Positions 39,039-48,170 are shown, counted from the stretch's first letter. The stretch: 64,000 nucleotides of DNA from Mycolicibacterium palauense (GCF_002592005.1 NZ_NVQF01000005.1:1-64000); one strand, 5' to 3'. Program-made: numbers and translations. Notes: generated by a model not told the origin, from the sequence alone.

Positions 39039-39827
39039 TCAGTGCGAGAGCCGGGAGTTGACCGCGCGGGACAGCCAGCTCGGGGCGACCTGCGAGAACG
39101 CCGAGACGACCTTGGTCTGCACGCCGACCGGGAAGTGCACCTGGTGCAGGACCCGGCTGAGCCGGGACGGTTCCAGCGCCGCCGCGATGTCCCCGGCGAC
39201 GTCCTCGGCGGACAGGTGTACGCCCAGTGAGCGGGTGGTGGCGGTGTCGACGCCGGAGAGCATGCCCGTCCCGACGAACAGCGGCCACATGTCGATCACC
39301 CGGATCCCGTCGTCGGCCCATTCCAGGTCGAGCGCCTCGGTCATCGCCCGGACGAAGAACTTGGTGGCGCTGTAGACGGCCAGCTCGGCCTGACCGTAGA
39401 TGGCCGATGCCGAACACAGGTTCAGCGCCACCGCGCCGGGGGTGTTCCGCAGGTGCCGATGGGCGGCGTAGAGGCCGTTGACCACGCCCTTGCAGTTGAC
39501 GTCGATCTCTTTGTGCTGGTCGGACAGGTCGATCTCGGCGAACCGGCCCGCGAACAGGATGCCGGCGTTGTTGATCATCACGTCGAGGCGCCCGCCGTTG
39601 GCGGCGGCGAACTCGTCGACCCGCTGCCGCATCTCGGCGCTGTCGGTGACGTCGAGGCGCCCGGTCAGGGCCCGTCCGCCGCAGGCCTCGATGTCGGCTT
39701 TGAGCAGCTCCAGCCCGGCCTCGTCGAGGTCGTAGGCGCCCACGAGATAGCCCTTGCGGGCCAGCGTCAGCGCGGTCGCGCGGCCGATGCCGGCGGCGGC
39801 GCCGGTGATGAAGACGGTCCTGGTCAT
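39039..39827 (-). CDS. Short-chain dehydrogenase/reductase (SDR)
   Basis: A 262-residue classical SDR. Features are the cofactor motif TGAAAGIGRATA, NNAG (in VMINNAGILFAG), the catalytic SASAIYGQAELAVYSATK with Ser, Tyr and Lys, and an extended C-terminus (HFPVGVQTKVVSAFSQVAPS) typical of mycobacterial SDRs. The substrate is unknown. Its ATG overlaps the stop of the tetR gene upstream (ATGA), so the two form a translationally coupled unit in which the SDR is the likely target of that regulator. Confidence 0.88.
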   Translation of the reverse strand: MTRTVFITGAAAGIGRATALTLARKGYLVGAYDLDEAGLELLKADIEACGGRALTGRLDVTDSAEMRQRVDEFAAANGGRLDVMINNAGILFAGRFAEIDLSDQHKEIDVNCKGVVNGLYAAHRHLRNTPGAVALNLCSASAIYGQAELAVYSATKFFVRAMTEALDLEWADDGIRVIDMWPLFVGTGMLSGVDTATTRSLGVHLSAEDVAGDIAAALEPSRLSRVLHQVHFPVGVQTKVVSAFSQVAPSWLSRAVNSRLSH

Positions 39828-40426
39828 TCTGTTCCTCTGGTCAGGGGCAGGCCGGCGTCAAGGAACGCCAGTCCACGGTCGAGTTGCTCGGGTGACATCA
39901 GGTTGCCGTGCAGGGCGGCCATCATGACACCGGTCATCGCGCCGGCGGTGATCCGCAGTTCGGGGTCGTCGACGGGGCGGTGCAGCCGGATCGCCAGGGC
40001 CTCGGTGATGGTCTCGATGGTGGTGATGTACTCGTTGTACAGCGCGCCGGCCGCCTCCGGAAGGCTGTACAGCAGCTGCTGGCGGGCGGCTTCGGGACCC
40101 CAGTCGGCGGTGGCCCAGGCCGCCCACACCTGCTGCAGAGCCCACCGGTAGGCCGCGATCGGCGAAAGCTCGGTCGGCGCGTCCAGGAAGTAGTCGATGA
40201 TCGGCCCCATGAGCTGATCGGGGATCAGCAGGGCGGACTTGTTCGGGAAGTACCGGAAGAACGTGCTCGGTGAGACCTCCGCGGCCTCGGCGATCTGGTC
40301 GACGGTGGTCGCGGCGTAGCCGTTCTCCTCGATCAACCGCAGCGCCTCGCGGCGGATGGTCTCCCGCGTCTTGATCTTCTTGCGCTCACGCAGACCGAGC
40401 TCGTCGGGGGCGTTCATATCGCCCAT
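39824..40426 (-). CDS. TetR-family regulator of the adjacent SDR
   Basis: A 200-residue TetR protein. The helix-turn-helix spans residues ~12-58 (REALRLIEENGYAATTVDQI, then SPSTFFRYFPNKSAL). The C-terminal domain resembles the MftR group (YRWALQQVWAAW). ATG 40426 is used; ATG 40417 three codons in is possible. There is no Shine-Dalgarno, and two copies of TGTCACGTA abut the start codon, so translation may be leaderless and autorepressed. Confidence 0.85.
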   Translation of the reverse strand: MGDMNAPDELGLRERKKIKTRETIRREALRLIEENGYAATTVDQIAEAAEVSPSTFFRYFPNKSALLIPDQLMGPIIDYFLDAPTELSPIAAYRWALQQVWAAWATADWGPEAARQQLLYSLPEAAGALYNEYITTIETITEALAIRLHRPVDDPELRITAGAMTGVMMAALHGNLMSPEQLDRGLAFLDAGLPLTRGTE

Positions 40427-40446
40427 TGTCACGTACCTGTCACGTA
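40427..40446. promoter_or_regulatory. Direct-repeat operator at the tetR-SDR promoter
   Basis: TGTCACGTA occurs at 40427 and 40438, an 11-bp period that places both on one face of the helix. It touches the tetR start codon, as expected for an autoregulatory site. Confidence 0.55.
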
Positions 40447-40452
40447 ACGAGG

Positions 40453-41082
40453 TCAGGAGACGGCCAGATACGCTCCAAGCGAGATCATCGTCGCCGAGAT
40501 GACACCGTCGAGCAGGCGCCATGTCATCGGGACGGCGAACAGCCGGCTCAGTCGCGTCGCGCCGAAGCCCAGCAGGGTGAACCACACGGCGCTGGCCGTC
40601 ACCGCGCCGACGCCGAACAGCCATTTTTCCTCGCGGTGCTCATTGGCCAGCGCCCCGAGCAGCACCACGGTGTCGAGATAGACGTGTGGGTTGAGGAAGG
40701 TCAGTGCCAGCGCGGTGACCAGTACCCCGGCCAGTCGCGCCGGTGCGGTCTCGGCGGGCGTCAGCACCCCCGGTTTGAGTGCGCGCCGGGCCGCGAGCAG
40801 CCCGTAGCAGATCAGAAAGGCCGCGCCGCCGATCTTGGCGATCGTCACGGCGCCGGGGTGGGCGCTGACCAGGGCGCCGAACCCGGCGATGCCCGCGGAG
40901 ATCAGCACCAGATCCGCGAGCGTGCACACCGTCACCACCGCGGCCACGTGTTCGCGGCGGATGCCCTGACGCAGTACGAACGCGTTCTGCGCGCCGATCG
41001 CGGCGATCAGTGCGAAGGCGGTCAGGAATCCGGTGGCGAACACCGTGAGGAGGGCGAGCTGGGCTGGGGGCACGGCGTCCAC
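40453..41082 (-). CDS. LysE/ArgO-family amino-acid exporter
   Basis: A 209-residue membrane protein with six predicted helices. It has the family signature [16 protein letters not shown] after the first helix and [15 protein letters not shown] in the fourth. The Corynebacterium and M. tuberculosis relatives export lysine/arginine and are controlled by LysG. No lysG gene is adjacent here, although an interrupted palindrome lies upstream where LysG would bind. The GTG at 41082 starts [12 protein letters not shown]. Confidence 0.87.
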   Translation of the reverse strand: MDAVPPAQLALLTVFATGFLTAFALIAAIGAQNAFVLRQGIRREHVAAVVTVCTLADLVLISAGIAGFGALVSAHPGAVTIAKIGGAAFLICYGLLAARRALKPGVLTPAETAPARLAGVLVTALALTFLNPHVYLDTVVLLGALANEHREEKWLFGVGAVTASAVWFTLLGFGATRLSRLFAVPMTWRLLDGVISATMISLGAYLAVS

Positions 41083-41128
41083 GGTAGGAACCGGCAGCGA
41101 ATAAGAGAAGCTAAATGATCTTACTCAT

Positions 41129-41145
41129 CATTAGAATTCCTAATG
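41129..41145. promoter_or_regulatory. AT-rich palindrome upstream of the LysE-type exporter
   Basis: CATTAG-AATTC-CTAATG, 47 bp upstream of the exporter start. It is notably AT-rich for this genome. LysR-type activators such as LysG bind interrupted palindromes of this kind, but no such regulator is encoded next to it. Confidence 0.45.
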
Positions 41146-41331
41146 GTCAATGTCTTCGACCGTCGGAGTCGACCGCTCCGCGACGACGACCACACCATGA
41201 CCGACTGCGACACGTCCGGACCGGTGCGCTTCCTCGGCCACGAGATCGCGCGGGTGCGCGACGGCCGTGTCGCCGAGTGCTGGGTCGTCGCCGCCCAGCA
41301 GTGGCCCGCGCTAGGCGCCCAGTTCCGGGCG
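41143..41331 (+). pseudogene. C-terminal remnant of a SnoaL/NTF2-like protein
   Basis: The frame from ATG 41194 encodes RFLGHEIARVRDGRVAECWV, which matches the last strands of SnoaL-like small enzymes (usual form RVRDGKIAEHW). The N-terminal two-thirds is missing; upstream is the exporter promoter. The frame then runs antisense into the oxygenase gene without a family end. It is probably a relic, or chance similarity, since only about 30 residues support it. Confidence 0.35.
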
Positions 41332-42273
41332 CTCGGCCCCGGGCAGCCGGTAGGCGAACGACTTCTGTTGGCGCACTTTCATCTTCTCGATGCACTGATG
41401 GTGTTTGCGCGCGTGATAGGCCAGCGGGAAGTAGGTCAGCCGGTCCGGCAGGATCCGGTACAGCGTGCGGATGACGGCGTAGGCGCGGACCAGCCGGCGC
41501 TGTTCGCGGTCGCTCCAGGTCACGCCGAGTCTGGCGCGCAGGCGCGGGTCGAGCAGCCCGACGACCGACAGGTAGTTGAAGCGCAGCGCGGGGCGCATCG
41601 CGCGCAGCACCAGCGGCCGCAGCGGACGCGGGATCGACGGCGGCAGCTCCACCTTTCCGGTGCGCAGTTCCTCGATGAGTTGCCGTGCCTGCGGTGTGCC
41701 CTCCAGGACCGGGATCTTCTTCTCGAAGTACTCGGAGAACTCCTCGTGGGTCTGCGGATAGCCGCGCATGGGCACGTGCAGCAGCCGGGCCAGCCGGATG
41801 TTGTCCCGCAGTAGTTCCTGTTTCTCGGCATCGGTGAACTCACGGCCGATCAGCAGCGGGCCGGCCTGGGCGTTGACGATGTAGGCGGTGGCGATGACCC
41901 ACTGGTAGGCGTCGGGGTTCAGCGCGCCGATCTGCTTGCCGGTGCTCGGGCTCTGCATCGTGATGGGCCGGTGCAGGGCGCGGACGCGATTGCCCTCGGC
42001 GATCGCCTCGGTGCCGCCGTAGGTCCAGCGCAGCACCGAGTCCACCGAGCGGATGGCCCGTCCGGCCGGGTCTCCGTTGAACGCCGCGGAATAGCGGCCG
42101 GTGACCTCGGCGATCACCGGGTGCATGGCCTGCATCATGAACGCGGCGCCGTCGAGGATCAGGAAGGTCCACCGCCCGACGTGTTCGGCTGTCAGAGAGT
42201 CGATCGGGACGAGCTCGGGGGTGCCCCGGTCGGGCTCCTCGGCGTCGAAACGGAGTTCGGTCTCGGCCGTCAT
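41311..42273 (-). CDS. MpaB-type oxygenase family protein (DUF2236)
   Basis: A 320-residue protein of the latex-clearing/mycophenolic MpaB' fold. Family features are GRWTFLILDGAAFMMQAMHP (proximal histidine region), RWTYGGTEAIAEGNRVRALH and the acidic/His block LLHVPMRGYPQTHEEFSEYF. Members are haem-dependent oxygenases or hydroxylases of unknown substrate in mycobacteria. It is divergent from the TetR gene at 42360 (86 bp apart), which is its probable regulator. Confidence 0.8.
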   Translation of the reverse strand: MTAETELRFDAEEPDRGTPELVPIDSLTAEHVGRWTFLILDGAAFMMQAMHPVIAEVTGRYSAAFNGDPAGRAIRSVDSVLRWTYGGTEAIAEGNRVRALHRPITMQSPSTGKQIGALNPDAYQWVIATAYIVNAQAGPLLIGREFTDAEKQELLRDNIRLARLLHVPMRGYPQTHEEFSEYFEKKIPVLEGTPQARQLIEELRTGKVELPPSIPRPLRPLVLRAMRPALRFNYLSVVGLLDPRLRARLGVTWSDREQRRLVRAYAVIRTLYRILPDRLTYFPLAYHARKHHQCIEKMKVRQQKSFAYRLPGAERPELGA

Positions 42274-42359
42274 CGTGGTGCCACCTTCCGTGATCCGCCA
42301 ATTTGCGCGAACGCTAATCTGACTTCAAGGTCGCATTCAAGTCGCGTTAGGGGCATCTT

Positions 42360-42992
42360 GTGGGAACGGAAAGTGCCAGTTCACGGCGGCGAAAGCTGCC
42401 ACAGCAGGAACGCTCTCGCGAGATGGTCGCAAACATCGTGGGCGCGACGGTGGCGTTGTTGCGGAAAACCGCCCCAGAACGGATCACCACCAACTCCATC
42501 GCCGAGACCGCGGGAATCAGCAAGGGATCGATCTACCAGTACTTCGCCAACAAGGAGGAGATCATCGACGCCGCCATCGAGGCGATCGCGGTGGAGGAGG
42601 CGCCGGGCATCGAGAACATGCTGCGCACGATCACGATGGACGAACCCGGGCCGGCGATGGACTCCGCGATCGACATGCTCATCGATTTCACGATCGCCAA
42701 CCGCCGGCTGATCCGCTACCTCGCCGAACGCCCCGCGCAGGTGCGCGCATTCGAGAACATCTCGGGCCTGTCGGCCACCCTGCTGGCGATGTCGACGCTG
42801 CACGTCAGCCACTACCGTGACCAGTACCGCCACGAACTGTCTCCCCGCGGGCTGGCCTGGCTGTTCTTCAACATGGCCGTGGCCACCACGATGCGCTACA
42901 TCGAGGCCGACGACCCCATTCCGCTCGAGGAACTGCGCAGCGGCCTGAAGTTCGCCTCCGCCGGACTGTTGGTCGGTGGCTACGGGCCATAG
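42360..42992 (+). CDS. TetR-family regulator divergent from the MpaB-type oxygenase
   Basis: A 210-residue TetR protein. The HTH spans ~20-65 (MVANIVGATVALLRKTAPERI, read in part, then GISKGSIYQYFANKEEI). The ligand domain has the usual C-terminal helices (GLAWLFFNMAVATTM). The start is GTG 42360 with no clear Shine-Dalgarno. The upstream 60 bp has a near direct repeat TTCAAGgTCGC/TTCAAGTCGC that may be the operator shared with the oxygenase gene. Confidence 0.86.
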   Translation: MGTESASSRRRKLPQQERSREMVANIVGATVALLRKTAPERITTNSIAETAGISKGSIYQYFANKEEIIDAAIEAIAVEEAPGIENMLRTITMDEPGPAMDSAIDMLIDFTIANRRLIRYLAERPAQVRAFENISGLSATLLAMSTLHVSHYRDQYRHELSPRGLAWLFFNMAVATTMRYIEADDPIPLEELRSGLKFASAGLLVGGYGP

Positions 42993-43092
42993 GCGGGAGG
43001 AATGCGCGGCCTGGTGACCATCGCGGGTCTGACAGGCTTGACCAACGGCGGCATCATGGGTGGGCATGGGCGGCGCTGCAGTGGGGAAGCGG

Positions 43093-44475
43093 ATGGCGCA
43101 AGGGCGGACACCGGGCCGGTGGGTCCTCGTGCTACTCCTCGCGCTGACGCTCGCCGTCGCCACGCTGGGCATGCCGGCCCCGTCGGCCGCGGCGCCGGAG
43201 GCACCCGGGCGTGACGAGGTCACTCTGTACTTCTTCTGGGGTGACGGCTGCCCGCACTGCGCCGCCGCCAAACCCGCCCTCGCGCAGCTTCAGCAGCGGT
43301 ACCCCCGGCTTCGGGTGCGCTCGTTCGAAGTGTGGAACAACCAGGACAACCAACGCACGCTGGCGGCCATGGCCGAGATGTTCGGGATCACCCGCGTCGG
43401 GGTACCGGCCTTCTTCCTCGGGCAGCGCCACTGGGTGGGTTTTGCGGAGTCGACGACACCACGCGATCTCGACGAGGCCATCCGCCGGTGTCTGGCCACC
43501 GGCTGCCCGGATGCCGGCGCGGGGGTCATCACCGCGGCCGCGCCCGCCGTCGAGCCGCGGGCGCCCGCCGACGGCGCCCGAGAGGTGATCGATGTCCCGT
43601 TCGTAGGCGAGGTCGACGCCGCCAGCCATTCGCTGGTGCTGAGCACCCTGCTCATCGCGGCGGTCGACGGATTCAACCCCTGCTCGCTGTGGGTGCTGTC
43701 GGTGCTGCTGGCGCTGACCCTGCGGACCGGCTCCCGGCGGACGATCGCGGTGATCGGACTGGTCTTCATCGTGGTGACCGCGCTGGTGTACGCGCTGTTC
43801 ATCGCCGGACTGTTCTCGGTGTTCTCGGTGGTGGCCGTCGCGCCGTGGGTTCGCGTCGCCATTGCCCTGATCGCCGCGACCTTCGGCGTCATCAACATCA
43901 AGGACTACTTCAGCTTCAGGACGGGGGTGTCCCTGTCCATCCCCGAGTCGGCCAAGCCCGGCATCTACCAGCGGATGCGCGGTGTCCTCGCCTCGGCCGA
44001 CTCGATGCCGGCGCTGATCGCCGCGACCGCGGCACTGGCGGCCGGGGTGTCGTTCGTCGAACTCGCCTGCACGGCCGGGTTTCCCGTGCTGTGGACCAAC
44101 CTGGTGGCGGCGCGGGACGTCACCCCGATGGTCTTCGTGCTGCTGCTGGCGCTCTACATGCTCGTCTACCAGTTCGACGAGCTGCTGATCTTCGGCGGCG
44201 TGGTGGTGACCATGCGGGCCACCAGACTCCAGGAGAGACAGGGCCGCGTGCTGAAACTGGTGGGCGGCATGCTGATGCTGAGCCTCGCGCTGGTGATGCT
44301 GGTCAGGCCGACGCTGATGAACGATGTCCGCGCCTCCCTGGCCGTGTTCGCCGCGGCGGGTGCGGCGACACTGCTGGTCCTGCTGGGGCACCGCGCCGTC
44401 CTGGCGCTGCGTGGCGCGCGTTCAGCTACCACCGGCGCAGAGCCCACGGTCCACAACCGCCGGGAGGGCGGCTAG
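43093..44475 (+). CDS. Exported thioredoxin domain fused to a DsbD/CcdA-like membrane domain
   Basis: About 460 residues. A signal peptide or anchor (WVLVLLLALTLAVATLG) is followed by a thioredoxin/glutaredoxin-like domain with CPHC (Cys53, Cys56) and a cis-Pro in GVPAFFLG. Seven or so membrane helices follow, with conserved single cysteines in GFNPCSLWVLS and ELACTAGFPVLW, as in CcdA/DsbD transporters of reducing power. The fusion could move electrons from the cytoplasm to periplasmic thiols within one chain. The start is uncertain (GTG 43060, ATG 43066 or ATG 43093). Its stop overlaps that of the convergent amidohydrolase. Confidence 0.75.
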   Translation: MAQGRTPGRWVLVLLLALTLAVATLGMPAPSAAAPEAPGRDEVTLYFFWGDGCPHCAAAKPALAQLQQRYPRLRVRSFEVWNNQDNQRTLAAMAEMFGITRVGVPAFFLGQRHWVGFAESTTPRDLDEAIRRCLATGCPDAGAGVITAAAPAVEPRAPADGAREVIDVPFVGEVDAASHSLVLSTLLIAAVDGFNPCSLWVLSVLLALTLRTGSRRTIAVIGLVFIVVTALVYALFIAGLFSVFSVVAVAPWVRVAIALIAATFGVINIKDYFSFRTGVSLSIPESAKPGIYQRMRGVLASADSMPALIAATAALAAGVSFVELACTAGFPVLWTNLVAARDVTPMVFVLLLALYMLVYQFDELLIFGGVVVTMRATRLQERQGRVLKLVGGMLMLSLALVMLVRPTLMNDVRASLAVFAAAGAATLLVLLGHRAVLALRGARSATTGAEPTVHNRREGG

Positions 44476-46139
44476 CGCGGCACCGGTCCGTGCACCGGCT
44501 CACCGCGCAGATAGGTGGCACGAATGCGCACTGCGGGCAGCCCCGGCGCGGGGGTGGCACGCGGGTCGCGGTCCAGCCAGACCAGATCGGCGCTGGTGCC
44601 CGGGGTGATATGGCCCCAATCGTGTTCGGCGAAAGCCTGATTGGCCACACCGGCGGTGTAGGCGGTCAGGGCCCGCTCGATCGGCAGGATCTCGTGCGGT
44701 GTCCAGCCACCGGCCGGTTCACCGTCCTCGGTGCAGCGCGACACCGCCACTGCGATCCCGTCCAGCGGAGCACCCGAGGACACCGGCCAGTCCGACCCGA
44801 AACCCAGCGGAGCGCCCGAGGTGTCCAGCGTGCGGATCGGGTACTGCCTGTCGGCGCGCTCGGCGCCCAGCCGCGGAATCGTCAGGACCGTCATCAGCGC
44901 GTCCATCTGCGCCCACAGCGGCTGCATGTTCGGGATGACGCCCAGCTGCGCGAACCGCAGCAGGTCGGCATCGTCGACGAGTTGGACGTGTGCGATCACC
45001 GGTCGCCGGTCCCGTGGGCCGTTGTGCTCGGCGACGTACTCGATGGCGTCGAGCGCCTGGCGCACCGCGGCGTCTCCGATGGCGTGGATGTGGATCTGCA
45101 GCCCGAGGTCATCGACCCGGCGGGCGGCCCGTGCCAGCGCGTCACCCTCCCAGTTGCGCATGCCCAGATTGTCCGAATGACTGTGCAAGCCCGAGCAGTA
45201 CGGCGCCAGCAGCGCGCCGGTCTCGTTCTCCACCACGCCGTCGGCGAAGAACTTCACCGTGCGGGCGGTCAGCAGCGGTGAGGCCACCTCGTCGACGCGG
45301 CGGCGCTGTTCGGCGAAATGATCCACCTGCGTGTCGAAATGGCGCGGGTCGGCGTAGAGCGCCAGGTTGAACCGCATCCGCAGGGCGTCGCGGCGGGCTG
45401 CCTCGACATAGGTGTCGACGTCGGCGGGCTCGACCCAGGCGTCCTGGACCCAGGTCACCCCGCGCGAAAGGTAGTAGTCGGCGGCGGTGCCCAGGGCGCC
45501 GATACGCACCGCCTCGTCGCGGGCCGGCATCACCGCCATCATCAGATCGGTGGCACCCCACTCGCGCAGCGTGCCCAGCACCGAGCCGTCGTCGCGGCGG
45601 GGGATTTCACCGAGCACCGGATCCGGGGTGTCCGCGGTGATCCCGGCGCGCTGCAGCGCCACCGAATTGCACCACAGGGTGTGGTAGTCCCACGCGCGCA
45701 GCACCACCGGCCGGTCGGGGACCGCGGTGTCGAGCCAGCGGGCGTCGAACAGCCCGCCGGGCGACAGGCTCCCGTCGTAGGAGGCCCCGATGAGCCACTC
45801 GTGATGGGGGTTCTCGGCGGCGTACTTACCGACCGCCGCGACGATCTCGTCCACGGAGCGGCAGGCGCGAACGGGTGGACCGGCCGCGTCCAACCCGCCG
45901 TAGAGCGGATGGGCGTGGCCGTCGCCGAACGACGGCATCAGGAACCCGCCGTCGAGGTCCACCCGGTGCGCGTCGCCCGCCTGCCGGCGGGCCTTGTCCC
46001 CGAGGGCGGCGACCCGGCCGCCGGACACCAGCAGCGTGTCGGTGGCGGCGGTGCCCGTCCACACCACACCGCCGGTGAACAGGGTCGGGGTCGGGTGTCC
46101 CGTCATCCATTGCTCGCCCGACGAGGTACGTGTGATCAT
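44472..46139 (-). CDS. Metal-dependent amidohydrolase (YtcJ-like)
   Basis: A 555-residue amidohydrolase superfamily enzyme. Metal ligands appear in SFGDGHAHPLYGG near the N-terminus, later IHIHAIGDAAV and the catalytic Asp in PLGFGSDWPVSSG. The carboxylated-lysine region lies near VKFFADGVVENETG. Relatives hydrolyse formamides, N-acyl amino acids or exoenzyme-type amides; the substrate is not predictable. ATG 46139 was chosen for AGGAG five bases upstream; the frame stays open about 420 codons further, but that part is antisense to the GGDEF gene and is not family sequence. Confidence 0.83.
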   Translation of the reverse strand: MITRTSSGEQWMTGHPTPTLFTGGVVWTGTAATDTLLVSGGRVAALGDKARRQAGDAHRVDLDGGFLMPSFGDGHAHPLYGGLDAAGPPVRACRSVDEIVAAVGKYAAENPHHEWLIGASYDGSLSPGGLFDARWLDTAVPDRPVVLRAWDYHTLWCNSVALQRAGITADTPDPVLGEIPRRDDGSVLGTLREWGATDLMMAVMPARDEAVRIGALGTAADYYLSRGVTWVQDAWVEPADVDTYVEAARRDALRMRFNLALYADPRHFDTQVDHFAEQRRRVDEVASPLLTARTVKFFADGVVENETGALLAPYCSGLHSHSDNLGMRNWEGDALARAARRVDDLGLQIHIHAIGDAAVRQALDAIEYVAEHNGPRDRRPVIAHVQLVDDADLLRFAQLGVIPNMQPLWAQMDALMTVLTIPRLGAERADRQYPIRTLDTSGAPLGFGSDWPVSSGAPLDGIAVAVSRCTEDGEPAGGWTPHEILPIERALTAYTAGVANQAFAEHDWGHITPGTSADLVWLDRDPRATPAPGLPAVRIRATYLRGEPVHGPVPR

Positions 46140-46328
46140 CCGACTCCTGGAGGGAAACTCGACTCGTTCATTGTGGCCTCGCGGGGCCGGCGGTGCCCGT
46201 CGGCAGGACCTGCCGACCGGTGGCCGCCGCATTCTGGACAATTGACATAAACTCGCATTTTTCGACCGTACGATGGCGAGCGTGACGTCCATTCGGATCG
46301 GTGAGTGAGGCCTGGGGGAGCGGCAACG

Positions 46329-47450
46329 TTGGGAATTGCGCGGGGGGTGAAACGCTGGTGGCGTCGGCCCGACCATTTCAACTGGCTCAGCGGCTATCTG
46401 CAGTCCCGCGACCTCACCGTACCGACCCGTCGGCTCATGGCCGTGGTCGGTCTCTCGCTCGTCCTGGCGCCGGTCAATGTTCTGTGGGGGCCGCCTTCGA
46501 TCAACGTCGGCCTCGCCGTCTGTTTCAGCGTCGCGGGGAGCCTCGCCGGTGTGGGGTGGGCGATTCTGTGGCTGACCCGGTGGCCCACGAAGCGGCAGTC
46601 CATCGCGTTCGCGATGACCGGCAGCGCCTGCATCGTGTTGGGAGCCGTGACGCAGGCCGACCCGCTCGTCGCGATGCTGGCCTGCTCGGCGCTGGCCGTG
46701 CCCGGCGGGTACCTGGCCTTCTTCCACACCGCGCCCGCGACCGTGGTCAACCTCGCGCTGGCCGTCGTCGTCGGTGCCGACGCGATGATCCGACTCGCAC
46801 TGGCCGGCGACACCTTGATCGGGATCACCGCGTATTTCCTGGTTCTGGAACTGAATGTGGCCGTCCCGTTGGCGATTCAGATCGTCGTGGGTGCGCTCGG
46901 GATCGATCTGCTGGAATCGGACCGCGATCCGCTCACCGGGCTGCTGAATCGGCGGGCCTTTCAGCACGCCGCCGTGGGTGCGCTGGTCGCCTGCCGTGAC
47001 CCGGGCCGGTGCCTGGTGCTGGCGATGGTCGACCTCGACCGTTTCAAGGCGATCAACGATGCGCGCGGGCATGCCGGCGGTGACGCGGTCCTCGTCTCGG
47101 TCGGATCTGCCCTGCAGAACAACATGACCGAGACCGCGGTCGTCGGGCGGGTGGGCGGTGAGGAGTTTCTGGTCGCCGATGTCGTCAGCACCGCCGTCGT
47201 GCCGGGATTCGGCCCGCGCATCTGCTCGCTGGTCGACGCGATACCGTTCTCGTTCCCGTTGACGGCCAGTGTCGGAACGGCCGCGGCGACGCTGCACACC
47301 GCGTGCACGGGCGATGCCATCGAGCGGTATCGGTGGCTCGTGCAGGCCGCCGACGCGGCGATGTACACCGCGAAGCGACGCGGCGGCAATCGGGCACACC
47401 ACTGGGCCGGGTCGCCGGCCACGGAAAGCCCGATGGGAAGCGAGTTCTAG
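46329..47450 (+). CDS. Membrane-bound diguanylate cyclase (GGDEF domain)
   Basis: About 373 residues. An N-terminal WWRRPDHFNWLSGYLQSR segment precedes five to six membrane helices (~35-200). A C-terminal GGDEF domain follows with DPLTGLLNRRAF, the metal motif VDLDRFKAIND and an intact active site VGGEEF, so c-di-GMP synthesis is plausible. No EAL domain is fused. TTG 46329 is favoured by GGGGGAG eight bases upstream; GTG 46305 is the outer alternative. A TTGACA (46242) and TACGAT (46269) upstream are 21 bp apart, a poor but possible promoter. Its stop overlaps that of the convergent tetR gene. Confidence 0.83.
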   Translation: MGIARGVKRWWRRPDHFNWLSGYLQSRDLTVPTRRLMAVVGLSLVLAPVNVLWGPPSINVGLAVCFSVAGSLAGVGWAILWLTRWPTKRQSIAFAMTGSACIVLGAVTQADPLVAMLACSALAVPGGYLAFFHTAPATVVNLALAVVVGADAMIRLALAGDTLIGITAYFLVLELNVAVPLAIQIVVGALGIDLLESDRDPLTGLLNRRAFQHAAVGALVACRDPGRCLVLAMVDLDRFKAINDARGHAGGDAVLVSVGSALQNNMTETAVVGRVGGEEFLVADVVSTAVVPGFGPRICSLVDAIPFSFPLTASVGTAAATLHTACTGDAIERYRWLVQAADAAMYTAKRRGGNRAHHWAGSPATESPMGSEF

Positions 47451-48118
47451 CCGGAATGGGGTAGCACGGCCATGGCGGCCGCCAGGGACCGCAGCGTCCG
47501 CTCGCGCACGTCACCCATGCCGACCAGCGCGTCGACGGTGAGCGGCGCCAGGATCTGGTTCAGCCCGTTTCCCCGGCGCCCGAAGAAGCCGGCCATCTCC
47601 AGCAGCACCGCGCCATGGCTGATGCTCCACAGTCGTCCGGCGATCGCCGGCACGCCGTCATCGCGGATGCGGCCCGCCGCGATCATCCGCGTCACCGCGG
47701 TGGACAACGCGTCGAAGGACACGGCGAACTCGGCGTGGCCGCTGGCGTTGCCGGTGACGGTGAGATCGGTGTGGTGACGGTTCAGGGACCGTGCCGAAGT
47801 CCCGAACATCATCTGGTAGCGCTGGGGGTTGGCCAGTGCGAAGTCGCGGTAGTGCACGCCCATCAGGAAGAAGTCCGCCACCGGGTCCGCGGTCTCGGCG
47901 ACCTCGGTCAGCGCGTCGGTGAAACGGGCGAACGTCTCGGCGGCGATGGCCTCGATCAGCCCGGTCATGCCGCTGAAGTGGGTGTAGACCGCCATCGTCG
48001 ACGTGCCGGTCTCGGCGGCCAGCTTCCGTGCGCTCAGCGAGGCCAGGCCGTCGCGTTCCAGGATCCGGATACCCGCCTCCACCAAGTGCTCCCGCTGATC
48101 GCTGCTCACCCTTGCCAT
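47447..48118 (-). CDS. TetR-family regulator divergent from the carotenoid oxygenase
   Basis: A 223-residue TetR protein. The HTH is at ~10-55 (EAGIRILERDGLASLSARKL, then TSTMAVYTHFSGMTGL). The C-terminal domain is of the WHG type (MGVHYRDFALANPQRYQMMF). It is divergent from the carotenoid cleavage oxygenase. A perfect 13-bp palindrome 7 bp upstream of its start is the obvious operator for both genes. Confidence 0.87.
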   Translation of the reverse strand: MARVSSDQREHLVEAGIRILERDGLASLSARKLAAETGTSTMAVYTHFSGMTGLIEAIAAETFARFTDALTEVAETADPVADFFLMGVHYRDFALANPQRYQMMFGTSARSLNRHHTDLTVTGNASGHAEFAVSFDALSTAVTRMIAAGRIRDDGVPAIAGRLWSISHGAVLLEMAGFFGRRGNGLNQILAPLTVDALVGMGDVRERTLRSLAAAMAVLPHSG

Positions 48119-48124
48119 TCTGCC

Positions 48125-48137
48125 ATAACAGTGTTAT
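48125..48137. promoter_or_regulatory. Perfect palindromic operator between tetR and carotenoid oxygenase
   Basis: ATAACA-G-TGTTAT, 6-bp arms around one base. It is AT-rich in a GC-rich background, 7 bp before the tetR start codon and 33 bp before the oxygenase ATG, where a TetR repressor would block both promoters. Confidence 0.75.
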
Positions 48138-48170
48138 ACCGGCTGTGAGCCGTGATGGGGAGGGGCTGAC

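Noticed and set aside
38179-39375. Plus-strand ORF with an eight-residue protein repeat
   Set aside because: The repeat comes from the 24-bp tandem DNA repeat, and the rest is antisense to fecB2 and the SDR.
46140-47402. N-terminal extension of the amidohydrolase frame
   Set aside because: The extension is antisense to the GGDEF gene and lacks amidohydrolase sequence; ATG 46139 has a good Shine-Dalgarno.
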